Origin: Neodiprion pinetum
Taxonomy: Eukaryota; Arthropoda; Insecta; Hymenoptera; Diprionidae
Assembly: GCF_021155775.2 (NCBI RefSeq)
Contig: NC_060236.1
Coordinates: 23,884,238 to 23,948,237, forward strand
Direction of reading: 5' to 3'
Length of the DNA: 64,000 bases
The notes beneath the pieces are model-generated. The model was not told the origin of the DNA, searched no databases, and saw nothing but the letters and a program-made list of their open reading frames with translations. The position numbers were made by a program, and so were the translations under genes. Below are positions 46,093 through 59,767 of the stretch, one piece after another (positions within the stretch are counted from its first letter, which is position 1; every line of letters begins with the position of its first letter).

Positions 46093-49000
46093 ACAGGCGT
46101 GTCGTCACTCAACGACCAACGCCAAGAGCGTTCCTCATCTCCTCACCTCCTTGCCCGCGAGAGTGTGGGCACAGCCATTCTCGTCGTGGTAGTTGTGTCA
46201 TTAGAAGGATGGTCGACCGTGTTACACCACATTCACGTGATCCATCATTTCAACGGTGACACGTGATCCAACGATCTTTTTCCCACTCCTTCGGCTCTCT
46301 GTCTCTCTATGCGACTGTGTCGAAAAACCTGCTCTTTAGATGTCGATATGCCCGGAGAGTGAGAAGTTAATGTAAGCAGTCCATTATACGCCTGGGAGAC
46401 CAGCCAAAGATACACTTCTCTGGTTCTTCCGGCTCACCTGTACCATTTACACTGGTTCAATCGTCACTCCTCGACTCCTCTTTGAGATACATTGTACCAG
46501 AAAAATTGCTGCACGATTGTCCCAAATTGTCTCTTCGTTAAATTGAGATTTACAAATTTCGTTACTTCAATCTGGAAAACTTGATCTTTCGAGCTTGCTT
46601 CTGCTTTTCCTACAATTTTTTGGCCTTTGCACGCCTTTTGTCGGGCTTACGTCAACAATGCACTTTCGAAATACACTTTGACTACCTGTCTGTGCGGCTC
46701 AATAGTATCGTCATGATCACCAATTTTGCGTTTCTCTGGGGTCAGGATACACCGACGATCAGCCGGCTAGGTCACTTCTCATTGTGACAAGCATGCGAAG
46801 AGAAATTTAGGCGCGTCAATAGAAAGGCCAGAGATTCATAGAACTTTAGGCTGTAATCGTCCCTGACCCAAAGCGCAATTTCATTACTTACGAAACCCAC
46901 CGGGTGTCCCCAACGAACGGTTAAGACCGAAATGACGACAATTTATGAGCCTAGTAACGAAATGACAATATTTGGTTAGAAATTAGTTCCTCGGCCGGCG
47001 ACAATAACAGCATACTATCTAATTAACACCTGGAAATCCCAGAAAGTATTAGTATATCAGTGAGAACTGTTAAAAGTGATTTTACTACGCGCCACATGCT
47101 ATTCTTGTAACTAATTTCAGTGTACCGCTCAAAGGATCCAAGTTCTTGAGTGTGGTAAAGGTGTTTATCGGTCGAGGTATCGGTCCTAGGCTCGATCAGC
47201 ATGATCATTGACCGTCGCAAACGTGATTTGAGATTCGAATCGGTCGTTAGTCGACTATTTGCTTTTAGCGAGAGAACGATAGTCGGTTAAATGGGCGATC
47301 TTGCGTGTCTCGTTTCGACTGTCACACGGGAGGTAGGTATAAATTCGAAGATCGACTCCGCAACGGGCTGGACCGTAAGACGGCGGATATTTATGGGCTG
47401 AGATCAGTCCTGGATAAGCATCGTCACTCCGGCATCATCGGGCAATAGATTCTCGGTCACGCCTTACGACCCATTGTGATCATGCACATCGGGCCCAGGT
47501 TTTCTGTATAGGTGTGCCTACTCGTGTCCATCGTGCTCACTCGCTCACTCACGGACCATGCCTGAAATCTACGTCCCTCACTCTCTAGCCTCCACGGTTC
47601 TTCACCAGCGTGGGCTGCCATTGTCTCAGTGATTTTTTCACTCCCCATCCTTAGAATCTCGTGGTCTCTTTATCACCTCGCACTTCAGCACCGTGGTTAC
47701 ACTAATGTAATTTGTTAGATCCAAGATCCCATCTCACTGGCCGCCGCCCCGTGCTTCGTGCCTAGTGGCAACAAGATCCTACTCTTGAACGTCGCAAGCC
47801 GCGAACTTATCTGATGACCAGAACCAAAGTAGGGACTTCCATATACATAGTGGATGGTTACTCTTCAAAAATCGAATAAGTATAGGGTACTTTTACGTTT
47901 TCGATTACCTTCTCAACTTTTCACAAATATATGTTTGGTGCGTTTGTTACGGGATAGAGAGTTTGGTATTGACGAGTGGCTATCAATACGCCTCTATACC
48001 CACTCGAGATGTTGCTTTGGCTTTTTTGGGTCCGTTCTCCTCGGTGCCCTTGGCTCGGGGAAAGGAGGAAGGAGCAATAAATGAGATAGAGAAGGTTTAA
48101 TTGAATGTTTAGACGATTTATCGGACTAGTGAAGAGCGTAAATGTGCAAATGAAGTAGACTTTGGAATAGATAAAATTAGGATTTCAAATTAGAAGTTGA
48201 GTTGGTCGGACGTAGGAATAGAAGTTGATTAGACCAACCTTCGAAGTCAAGTATACTTGATGAAAGCTGAAATAAAAGTCGCTAGAGACAAAGAATAAGA
48301 CAGCAGGAAAAGTGTGAGAATCCAGAATAGTGAAGATTAGAATTAGAGGAGTTAAATGTGATAACAAGTGGCGTGAGGCTGGCTGGAAATAGGAGGACAG
48401 GATGAAAACTATATCATTATTATATGGAATGTGGAAGAGTTAGCAAGTAGAGGCAATAGGTGGGCTATGAAAATGACGAAGACGTGTGGCGGTACACCGG
48501 ACTTTAATGACACGTTAATGATTTTCGGTGAAAATCACTAGTGTTCAACTCGGACTTTTCTCACAGGGTGAAAAATTGTAACACCGGTAGATTGGAATAA
48601 ATAAAAATGAGCTGTTGACAGTAGAAACATTTCCGAAACAAGTCAACGGGGCTTCAAATTTCTGTTGCCACGACTATAGCCAAGGTGTAAATTGACCGCT
48701 TACGAGCTCATATCATCTTCTCCGTATACTACTATGACGACGTTATGACTACTGGCTCCTCAATTCCAACGAATGCTTCGCGGTTGTCGTTTCAAGTACT
48801 TGAGCTTAAGTCAACCGTCGTGTGCTAATTATGTTTAAGTTTGTGTACCAAGCGTCTGCTCGTCGTCTGCTCTGCGATGCGGTCCAGTCCACGTTACACG
48901 GTTCGAAAGTTTGAGAGTGACTCACTACGGAGAAAAATGCTTTATTAATGTTCGTGTCTGTAGCAGTTGGAGCTGCTCCAGTGGTTTTCCTGGCGCTTAC

Positions 49001-49513
49001 GTTGGCCTCTAACAATAAGCTATTTCTTCATAGGTACCATTTTTGGTCATACGGTAAATTCCGACGGCCAGATCTCCGGATCATCCAATGCGCACACATC
49101 ACGTGATTTCACAAGTCTTTCGCACGTGGAAGCGGGGTCGTTCAAAGCTGTGTTTTAGGCGGCGCGATACATCGCAGCGGCAAATTACGCTTATCTGATG
49201 ACCGCGGGGGCGATGGGAGCTTGGGAAGAGAAAAGGCTTCCTCCTACTCCATTGACGTTTAGATCCTGATTCGGCGATCGGTTTCTACAAAGCCAAAACT
49301 GACAGACTAAGTACTTGATGTGACGTTGTACGGTGGAGAGGAAAGTAAAAAAGTAAACGGGAAGCATGGTCGAGTCGGGAATTGATTAAATCTGACTGGT
49401 AAAAAATTGAAACAGGCGTCAAAACGATCATCGAAGATATTTCGACACTTGTTCGACATCCGTGATTTGAATTGAGATCTTGGATACCGGAATATTCACA
49501 TGGTTCCATTTCA
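46093..49513. other. Gene-free stretch
   Basis: Mixed composition with GC-richer parts at about 46090-46310, 47250-48080 and 48620-49260. No repeat or gene is recognised. The 48967-49158 plus frame begins at TTG and lacks any support. Confidence 0.4.
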
Positions 49514-49804
49514 TCATAATTTATATACGATATTTTTTTCTTTCACGGATATTTGCAGGAACATGTATTTCTTGCTTCCGGGATTGCGAACGAAGACCCG
49601 GCGGGGTGCCTTGGTTTTAACCTCGGTGAGAAATCGGGTTTTGTAAACTGTTTTAAGACGGTTGACCGAAGGCGTGGGTAAATAAGAGTCCAAGGAGTGA
49701 TGCGAAACACGCTTCTTCGGACGGGCTCGCTGTGTCTGGGCAAAGTTCTTCGTGGAAGCCTTGGTTACAGGCTTTCGGGAACCACGGGCGTCCATCCGTG
49801 CCAT
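49514..49804 (-). CDS. Small basic ORF, unknown function
   Basis: A 96-codon frame with a true ATG at 49804 in a good start context (attATGG, purine at -3, G at +4). It starts MARMDARGSRKPVTKASTKN and continues with RARPKKRVSHHSLDSYLPT, KTVYKTRFLTEVK and KAPRRVFVRNPGSKKYMFLQ. The product would be strongly basic, rich in Lys, Arg, Thr and Ser, with little hydrophobic sequence, so a nucleic-acid or microtubule-binding role is conceivable but unproven. Codons use many C- or G-ending third bases, unlike the AT-rich flanks, which favours real coding. A donor-like GTGAAA follows the ATATCC codons near the end, so it may be a first exon. I know no matching family; a recent retrocopy is another option. 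Confidence 0.35.
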   Translation of the reverse strand: MARMDARGSRKPVTKASTKNFAQTQRARPKKRVSHHSLDSYLPTPSVNRLKTVYKTRFLTEVKTKAPRRVFVRNPGSKKYMFLQISVKEKNIVYKL

Positions 49805-49844
49805 AATAAATGACAGTCTAATTTCCGCAGAATTAAACGCTCAC

Positions 49845-52800
49845 AGCGCGTCAGCCCCGGCACAAAATTGTTTTAAATTGTGTATATTCATCACTCCAGA
49901 TCACCGATTATTCAAGTACGACGGATTTTAAACAAGCAATAAATCTCGATGATTTGGAAGTTGACGTAGATGAGTAAACATACTTCGAAAACTCGCCGAA
50001 CGATTTAAAATTACGATCCAGCAGTTATTCTTCTTCCTTCTTTTGCCTTCTTTTGCAGGCAGAGACAATTTTTAATGCCTTTAGAATTGAAAGAAATTCG
50101 ATAAAGAAAATCAAGGCATTCTCGAACCGTCGAATTCAAATACACAAGTATCTACACTGCATATGTGCAAGTGAAAAGAAAGTCAGGTCTAATTTGAACA
50201 CGTCTTGCATTTTGACCCTGACCCGAAAATGTGCTTCTGCATTTCTGGCATTTCCGGACCGCGAATTCTAAACTAGGAGACTAAATCCAAGGATACATTT
50301 ACCGAATTGCAGGAGTTGCGGGTTCACGGTGTAAGCCACAATGGGTATCTATAGTAATCTATACCGCGGATAAAAAATACGTATCACAGTTAAACAAGTT
50401 GTGTTACACCAACCAAATATCAGTTCACAAAATCAAATGTTTCGTTTACTCTTGCACGTGCAAAGAAACATACAATTTTTTTATGTATGTGATCTTCAAG
50501 ATTCTGATTTGAACACCCTCACGACCGAAATGAAACAAACTTATAGGTATAACTCAACAATTTTACAATATATGGAACATCGCTTTTTGTAAATCCGTCG
50601 TTCTTTGTCTCCTTATAACTATCACCGATCGCAAATGACCAATGAATGAAAAAATGCTATTTAGAATTATAAATGAAACTGAATTCACACAACAATAAGA
50701 TAGGTTGTTCGGTAACATTGTATAAAATTGAGTTTTATAAAAAATTGTATTGAGTATAACTAAATCTGGACTTTCTGCTTATCTGTATAAAGTTTATCAC
50801 CGCAGACACATCAGTTTCCGAACGATCATGCAATAAGTCGAAAGTGCAAATTAGCGACAGATCAGCTGCGTCGTGCGGAGTGAATTTTGCAAACGTATGA
50901 GTCGGAACAGCTGGACCGCGGCTAGCGTTAGTCGGCTTATAATCCGGAGGACGTTTCGCGACTGTAGCAAAACAGTATTGCAGGGAATTGAAAACTTTCG
51001 GTTGGCGCAAATCAGAGGCATGTAGACAAAACACCGACGCGTTTCACGGGGATACAACAGTGGAATTCCCGCACCGCAGCAATGGCAGTAGCATCAGTAG
51101 CAGCGGTAACAAGCCAGCAGCCTGGTGCGAGCGGACGATCGATTATAACAGCGGGATTTAATTGCGGAACGCGCATCGCAACGCTGCATGCGAGACAGCA
51201 TCGCGACGCCCGTTTACGCGGGTTCGTATATGCAACGATAGGTGTTTGTGTTTGGGTGCATATTGGCCCAACGTGTAGAGGTATGCAGCCCGTTACGTAC
51301 GTACGTATGCGTGTACATAGTTATACGTATATAATGTGCAGTTGGAATGTCACTGCAAATGCAGTCGCATGGCTTGAAACGCCACTTGTGCTTTGGGCCG
51401 CGTGTATCAGGGATACCTATAGGCACGGTTTAATTAGCCTGAATATGCCATTATTCATTACAAGTCCAACCGAGCAATTGAATTTAGTTGATTGAAATTT
51501 TCTTTTTTCCATTCAATCATTTCTCCTTTCGCAAGATTAATCAATTGCTGCGTAATTTTCTGCTAGTTTTAAATTGAAGTACAGCGCAATTGGGTGTCGA
51601 TAGTTCACGGAGCATGTTATAGTTACTACATAAGTCGTACTATTGTAATTCAGAACATCGTTGTTGCGTCTCCTTACAAGTAGCGTCCAACCCGTAACGC
51701 GTTAAATAAACACCCCGAACATGTAACCTTGAAATATTTTCTCCCTCCTCACGACTCGTTCTTCCAATTAACGTCAGAATTCACTAAAGGCTCTGTATAG
51801 CCTCGTTCGGACAGCCCAGAGGAAATCGCTTATCGCTTTGAGGAATATTGCAGGCGTCCCAAGGGACTCGGATAACACGGACGGCGAAGAAGGGCAGGGG
51901 GTCAAACCAAGCAGATAACCACCTCGGGCTCTTCGCCCTTCGGAGGTCTTTGGATCGAGGTTGAGATTAGCCGTCCAGCGTGACCGATCAGGGGTCTTCG
52001 GATGGCGACGTAAGCTCGTGAAAAGTGGTAAAACGGAAACTGCGCTTTCGAACTTGGACTACGTTTCACGTTCAGTTTATTCGCGACAGTTGGCCATGGT
52101 GTACTCACGGCGTCCGTTTCGGCCGGTCATTAACGGGGCACTAAATTCCCCAGCAGCAGTAGCACCACCACCACCACCGATCTCGAGGAAGCGGTTTAAA
52201 GTCCTCCCAAGTGCAGCAGTACCACGGCAAAGTCTCCGCAGATGCGAATCGCTCGTGAAACATTTATACGCTCGCTATATAGGAGCATAATAAACGCCCG
52301 GAATCTTGACGGGCCGGATCGCTTTAGATCACCGCTATTACAGGCTGTACCCCAACTTATTCCACTTGACGTCGTTAGCTTAGCCCCATATCCAACTAAC
52401 GACAGTGTAAAACGGCCCCGATGGATACGGGCAATCCTCCCAGGATGAACCGGAGGCTTCCGAATTGCCGATCCAATTTCCATGTTTCTTTTCTGTGTGC
52501 CTTCGAGTTTCAAGCCTCAAGAGTATCGTAAAAAAAATCACTCACTCAACCCCAGCTACGTGATTTGAGGATTGCATAGACTTCGTCTTAGGAACTTAAT
52601 GACATTCGTATTTTGAAAGGTCTTTCTCTGACTAGAATTTTTGTCATCAAACGGTATCGTCAAGTTCATAAAAGACCGCACAGTATCCTTATGAGAATGG
52701 AATTCCCGTCAAACCAGTTGAAACAACCTTGCCATTTCGCGGATCGCGAACCTGCGAATTTGTAAGTGCATCCGCATGCAGACATCGTAAAACAATGGGA

Positions 52801-53151
52801 TCTTCGACAGTAGGTAAGATGGTTACTTTAATCAGGTCCATTTATTTATAAATTCAATATATAGAATCTTTTATTCGGTACTGTGTTACCCTCGTGTAAA
52901 AGTATGTAGGTCCCAACGTATTTTTATACATCATCGTTGAGGCACGGTCGGATAGGTACGTTATCAGATTCTAATTAAAATTATTGTACGGCAGAGCGTT
53001 GAACATCCCACGCGCAAATAAATTCCGCCTGGCAGGCTAAACCGGGAATCCGGACAATTAGTGATCGCCTGTTCGACACCGTGCAGCATCCTGGTATGTA
53101 CAGTCGATCTAAGTACCCACTAAACGCACACACGGACAACTCGATGTAATT
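49845..53151. other. Gene-free stretch with GC-richer islands
   Basis: The islands at about 50870-51330 and 51690-52470 are CpG-rich. The first holds a plus frame from ATG 51082 whose start is an alanine/valine-rich artefact of a GCA/GTA repeat. The second holds a frame from ATG 52099 with a proline run (PPPPP) from a CCA repeat, running to 52290 with TATATA near its end. Neither has a recognisable domain. The rest is AT-rich. Confidence 0.35.
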
Positions 53152-53192
53152 CTACCTACCTACCTACCTATCCACCCATCTACCTGCCTGCC
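53152..53192 (+). repeat. (CTAC)n microsatellite
   Basis: Four perfect CTAC units are followed by decayed CTAT, CCAC, CCATCTAC and CTGC units. Confidence 0.85.
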
Positions 53193-53876
53193 CACTTTCA
53201 GTCCGGATTATTGCCTGTTCCCGGTTGATAGGGTAACGGCGATAGTCGAGATCGCGGATTTGCGTAGGTGGCTCAACAGCCATAAGGAACCTCGACACGT
53301 AGTACAAACACACGTGCACGTAGGATACGCGGTTATAAATAGTCATCCTCGTTACAGACAGACGTAGAGACAGACGGTGGATCGACGAGAGGCATAGTTC
53401 TGTAGAGAGACGCGTAGAATCCGGGCATCCAGAGAGGATGGGACAGATTATGCGGCGCACATGTCACTGTAATAGGCGAGTGCCCAGCCGGGAGGCTGCA
53501 ATGCGCAAGTAGAGTCACTTTGTGTGTTGGCACCGGCACGTGTATGTCCAGACTAGTACCGACCAGCGTTCGGACGCAAGTGCGGCACGTTCGTATGCGG
53601 TGGTACGTACGGTGTAGGTACAACAACTGGACGCGGTAGCTCGGCACGGATTGTCCCTGATTGTCTCTAATGGTTCTGATAGTCGCTGTCATCTAACTGC
53701 CTACTTACTTTTAGCTGCCGTTTATGCACGCGCCGACGGTTAACCAATTGACTCGCATTACTTATTCTGTCCTGGATTTATTTTTCCTGTAGCATAAAAT
53801 GCGAGTCGTTCCCTCAGCTATGGACGCGCACACGTTGTAGCGCAGAACTCGGTCTGCAGTGTCGGGAGGATGGCGC
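53193..53876. other. GC-richer non-coding sequence
   Basis: Two long antisense frames (53164-53460 and 53333-53692) overlap in different registers. They are rich in Arg, Thr and Ser and have no domain, so I treat them as chance in a GC-rich patch. Confidence 0.35.
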
Positions 53877-53909
53877 GGATGAGGATGAGGATGAGGATGA
53901 GGATGAGAT
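53877..53909 (+). repeat. (GGATGA)n microsatellite
   Basis: Five copies of a 6 bp ggatga unit, then atgatgg. A simple hexanucleotide repeat. Confidence 0.9.
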
Positions 53910-56900
53910 GATGGAAGGACGTGCGGTCGGGCGTTAATCGACCCTCCGCAGACTGCCAGACGACTGCTATTACCTCGGGGATCGGGAAGATATGATTACG
54001 GATTGCAGTGGCTGTGAACACCCCGATAATAATAGCAGCATCAATTCACAATTACATTTGAAAACTGGTAAGGATATAGGCTAATGAGGTCAACGGTTCG
54101 TTACCGAATCTATCAAATTTGTAATTATTCCGCAGCGTTAAGAAGGAAACATTGCATTAATCCAGGTACTGTTTCAGCTCCTTTTGGATAACCATTTTGT
54201 ACGTAATCGTTCGTAACAACATGTTAATTGGAAAGTAACAGATGAACCCATTTGACTTGATTTTCGTTAGCTTAGTTATATATACCCCAGAGTTATGTCA
54301 TACGTAGAGACTATAGCTACAGAGTATTGAATGTCAGTAAAATTCAATATTTCCCGACTCCGCAACGTGTACTTTGTAAACAATGTATTATATAAGTGCC
54401 GATAAACAATGTTAATTTTTTTTTTCAAATATAGCCAGCTTTCACAAAATTTTCTCACATCAATTACCCAATGCTCAAGTACCATGACCGATGTATCTCT
54501 TGATTAGATTGTAATGGTAATTACTATTTTATGGCGCATCCGAGCACAACGATCACGTAATCATTTATTTGGAAAGATATTTAATATCGTAACACAGTTT
54601 CAATTCATCCATTGCCTAAATACTCAATCTAAAGGCAACTTGAGTATAACCTATCATATGTTCTTACTCCACGTGCGTACTTCAATCAAAGTTAGACTAT
54701 TCGGAGATTCAAGACCTGATATTTCTATAGCAATAGAGTATAAATGATAAGAAATATCAAGTTTAAAATCGCAAATCTTCGTTCAACAGTGATTTGAATC
54801 ATTGGAGAGTAAATTACCACGGAGAAATTTAGCCGGTATCAAAATCACAAAACTTTGAATACGGATCGAAAGAGATCTTGGCCAGGATCTGGAGTCTGGC
54901 TTGAATCGTAATGGCACCTACCAGAGAATTACAAACATGTCATTTGAGAAACCAGAATAAAATATTATCCGTAAAACGCAAAGTAGACATTTCAAATGCT
55001 GCACTCTGGTTGAATTACTATATCTACAAGGACAAAATTGACATGGCGGGATTCCTTGATTTATTCTATTCTTTAGCCCAAAACGAAGCATTTCGGACCA
55101 ATTGAAATACTATTCATCACCGCTAGAATGTACCGAACAACTTGGGGTGCTCGGTTCGCTTGGTGCTTCATTACTTTTCTGAAGTTCGAGGGTTGGACAT
55201 CTTTTAAATCGTCTACTCGCTACTGTCATCTTCCAAAACTGTTTTCCGAATCCCCCAGAAGCGCGTAGATTCGTTTTTTGACGTGCGTGGCGAGCGTTTG
55301 GCACTTGGTACCGCGTTACCAAAATCTTGGCACTGATTGCTAGAACACGTTTCACATTCCCACCACTCTCCTCGGAGACAAGCCTGCTCTATGAGCACAC
55401 CGACAATAACCAGTTGACAAAAACTGACGTCCTCTGGTATAAATACTTGCCTAGGCGTCGAGTAGCTCCGCGTCGACGCCTATTGACTCGATTCAGCTCT
55501 CGGCGATAAAACGGTACGCCTTGGTGCCAAGAGATGAAACTTTGCTTGACTTTGAGAGCTTGGACGCTTATTGTTAGTTCCGCAGTGAGCTTAGGCACTT
55601 GGAACCGCCCGTCTTTCAGCTACGCTGAGTAGCTTGCGGCTCTTGCACCGTGCAATCTCGTCTCATCCTATTTCATCTTCTACCCCATTCCATGACGAAA
55701 TTTCGTGAAAACGTTCTTCTTCTGGAATAGATTGAATCGAGACTTCCACGTTTACGGGTTTCTCGTAAAAGATTGCAGGTACGAATGAGTGGAACAAGAC
55801 ATCATTGGTTTGTTGAAAGCCCGTGGCAGACTAAACGACGTTCCTGATCTAACCAATTGGATATTAGCATGAAGTTAGTCGGTCGAAAACCAGAAAAAGC
55901 GGTACCGTCGCATTTTTGAAAATGATTCGAAACTTCCGTAGTCATTTGACGGCACTGTGAGGGTCCGGTGAAAAAGCGGATGAGCAAACGGGGCCTTATT
56001 ATCCGCAGCCTGGAACTAATTTCTACGCGGAATTCTGACCTATATTTAAATGTTAACGCTCACGTTGCGCACCTACGCTGCTTGCGACGCGTATAATGAC
56101 ATAGTACGAAGGTACTAATATGATGCACTTTGGTGGTCAGCCAGCCAGCCAGCATCTCATTTCGACTCGCAGGATAGCACTCGTGAGTTAGGCACACGGC
56201 AGCTGAAGACGTCCGTCAGCGCCACATTCTTGGTTAACGCATGGTAACATGCACGTCCGAAGAATAAAGAGTACCGACTATTGAATTTTCTGTACGACGA
56301 TTTTAACGAATCCAGCCACCGAATAAGAAATGAAAAACAAAAAGACAGAACACGCGAGGGTAAGAAATAAGGAAATATTTACCGAGGAAGCAACTTACAC
56401 GGATTATTTAAATTTCTTACACCGTCCAGGAAAAGCGGGTTTTTGTTCATCGAGATCGTTCCAATGGTCATTAAAAAAGTACTGGTACAAAACTCGATCA
56501 GGGTATTTCCAATATGTGCATAAGTGAAAAAGATTGGACTAATGTCGAGATAACCGATTTCAATGTTAAAATTCAATATCTAGTCATTTTGTTCGTTTGA
56601 GTTAGGTAAAGAAAAAATGATGGATTACCAATTTTGAGGATAATCAATTAGTTTCCGATGAGGAAATACCATGTGTGTATCCGTCATACTCTGTGATTAG
56701 ACAGTAGACAAACCAGAAGCCGCGTATTTTTGAATTAAAATCTTTCACAAAAAGTGTCTCCTAGCGTTCTACTTAACCAAAATATTAATCAAAAGTATCC
56801 ATCGCCTAGATGGTTGTCACTTTTGGTTTGTTTGTCAGGGCCAGAACGATATGGATAAAAATTTGTAGAAGATTGCCGAGATGATAATTATTCGTAAGCA

Positions 56901-57333
56901 GTTGAAGATGACGTTGAGAAGAGATTACCGGAGACGTGGGAGGAGGATGTTGGCTCGACATCCCCGTTTCTCTGTATATCCGAGGTGACAATTAAATGGA
57001 ATCTTCGCGGTGGACCGCAGCCGCGTTACTTGACGATATAAATACTGCGGGCGCATGGCCCGCTCGGCTACTACGCGAACGCGTAGTCGTAAAACATTAT
57101 AAATAAAATCCTGGACGGCAGCCCCGAAGACACTGCCAGTCGCGGATAATAACGCTCGATATAACGATAACCCAACGCTGGCGGAGCAACCCGACCCAAC
57201 AACGATAGTCTGACGATAAATATTCAAATCTCCCGCCCCGCGCGACGTCGACGTCTTTCCCAGAAACTAAATAAAACGGGGAAATATCGCCGCCGGACTT
57301 ATCTCACTCTATCTTGCACTCGGAGGATCCTCA
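53910..57333. other. Gene-free stretch
   Basis: AT-rich DNA to about 55110, then GC-richer patches (55110-55660, 55980-56330, 56900-57330). A short ccagccagccagc run lies near 56143-56153. The plus frame at 54911-55105 begins with ATG (MAPTRELQTCHLRNQNK) and has a hydrophilic, protein-like mix, but only 64 codons and no domain. Confidence 0.4.
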
Positions 57334-57379
57334 TTGTTGTTATTATTATTATTATTATTATTATGATTATTATTATTAT
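57334..57379 (+). repeat. (TTA)n microsatellite
   Basis: An ATT/TTA trinucleotide tract with one gat interruption. Confidence 0.9.
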
Positions 57380-58856
57380 GGACGACGCAGCGAGGGCGAG
57401 AAACCGGCCGCGGACATCCATCGCCAAGACGACAAGCGGAATTGCTCCGACGATTGTTTATCCGCTAATGTGTTGGGCATGGCTCGAAGCCATCTTCATC
57501 TTCCTCTTAGAACACGACTCCACCCATTTTCTCCCCACAAGCGTCGCTCGACTTCGCAGAGTTTTGTCGTCGCTCTAAGACTCGATTTTTGTCCTCCGTT
57601 TTTTTTTTTTTTTTTATTTTTTATTTTTTATACTTCTTTTTCGTTCGTACTCTGTTTGCTTTGTTCATTCATCTTTTTGGTATCATTGCATTTCGACGAC
57701 GGTATTTGCTGATGTTTTGAGATATATAGGCGGGATTCTCCGTCTTTTCGATAAATCATTCTAACCCGCGAAAGCTGCGGCCATGTTGAAAGTCTTATAT
57801 AATTATTCGTACTCGTATACACGCTAACTTCCTTGAATCTGTTTGTCAATTTCAATTACGATAAAGAATTTTTTGCCTGACGTGCTCACTGTTCACGAAC
57901 TTCAATGGGACTCGGGAGGAAAATTGAACGGATTTATTCAAGTCATCGATATTAGATATAGACTGATGATTATAGCATACCGATACAGGAAAATTGATTA
58001 CATTCATATGCAGTGAGACTGAAGTGAAGAAAAATTGGTTACGCGTATAACTTCGAAACTGAACGAACGTTCAAATTTCACCATGCACTTCACCATAATC
58101 GAACGAAGAGTGACATTTTTGGAACTGTTTATTCTCTCAAAGGAAAAAGTCAATTACAGGCCAAGAAAAATTAGCAGCGTCAACATATCCTTTCTACACA
58201 CTATATTAGCTCGGTAGTTTAAAAATAAAAACTGCCGTTCACTCCTCTGAATAAACTTCTGCGAATATGAGAAAATTGTTAATATTTTAGACCTGAAGAT
58301 AACTGGGTAAGTGCTGGTAGTAAAAGATATTTAAAAGATGTTACACAGCTCTGTCAAAGACATCGCCGTTGGCCGTATATTTGTTCACAGCCGAAAATAC
58401 ATCACACTAAAATTGCACGCGAATATACGTAATGGCGAATAGACAACCTTGCAAGTACGATGAATGAGATACCATGACGTAAACTCGCTTCGAGTTCTAT
58501 AACGCTTGACCTGCGTCAATAGTAACATTTAAGTTGCGAAATAAATTTCAACAACCTAATTACTTTTAAATGGTCCATTGTGCATCGGGTTATAAGAAGT
58601 TTTGCTGTTTGTGCCAAAACAAATATTAAATACACGGATACACAGAGCCGGTGGCAAAGCTTGGAAGAAATATACATACAACGTTGAAAATAATTTGCCT
58701 GGGTGTTGAATATTTTGTTTGCCAAAATATTTTCGTTAAAATTGACACAATTTCGAGGTTTGTCGTATATTTCATAGCTCTGTCAATTTTTGATGAAATG
58801 AGCCAAACGGTAATTGTATAGACGAAAAATTCTAAAATTTTAACGGTATATAGGTA
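57380..58856. other. Non-coding sequence
   Basis: A GC-richer patch runs to about 57560, followed by a T-rich low-complexity tract (57600-57640). The rest is AT-rich with no gene. Confidence 0.4.
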
Positions 58857-58885
58857 CATATATATTATATATATATATATATATC
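58857..58885. repeat. (TA)n microsatellite
   Basis: A TA alternation with one TT interruption. Confidence 0.85.
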
Positions 58886-59767
58886 TATTGCAGAACTAAG
58901 GTATTAGTTATTCATTCTGTTTTTCTGTTTACTATGGTACCAAAATGTCAGAATAGCATCCGGAATGTTTTTCTTCTTGTTGTAATTTTATGGATGTTCA
59001 AATAACGAACTGAGTATTCTGTACCCTAATATCTCTCCGATTTCGTCAACACCGTAAAATTCTGTAATAAATGAACAGTCTGTTAGAGATTCCTCCGACT
59101 TTGATCGTGCAAGCTAATAATCTAAATTTTATACTTCAACACGAATAACATATTATATTTTCTCGAACTAACGTATTTATAATTATATTGCCTTCTGCTC
59201 TAATAACATCCCGAAATTTTGTATCGTGAACAAATTTCACCAAATTTGTAACGTATTATAGATTCCTCGTAAAAGATTTTTCAAAGACACGTACATGCCT
59301 CTTCCAATGATAAACATAAATTCTTCGCTATGATGAATCGAGTATTTTACATTACACAGCAAGACATATTTCTCTTCAAATACGATAAATTAAATTTGAC
59401 AATTCACGTGACTGAAGACAAATTCGACGATGAAAAAAGCATTGAAAAGAAAAAAGATTCGTAAAAATAAGAAGACTTACAAGTGTACACTCCGAAAATA
59501 GACTATAGCCAGAAGCGACACGTACAATCAACCGGGTGATTTATTATTTTCAAATGGAACGAACGCATGGTCAGAGAATTCTTGCCGTGCAATGATTCCG
59601 GCGAAACGATGCGATGGTCAGTTTGGCAGACTTGCTACAGTCATCCGGCCACGAAAAGTGAACACTCTGAAACGTTTATCTTGGCTTGCATTGCGCACAC
59701 TTGATGGACACAAGTTACGGATCCTCGTCCGAAATCCACTCTGTTAAGTAACCAATTTTTTCGCGCA
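58886..59767. other. AT-rich non-coding sequence
   Basis: Only short frames and no repeats were seen before the next transposon copy. Confidence 0.45.

Noticed and set aside
51082..51495. Plus-strand ATG frame of 137 codons
   Set aside because: The start is an Ala/Val/Ser-rich artefact of a GCA/GTA repeat and the rest contains acgtacgtacg-type low complexity; no domain.
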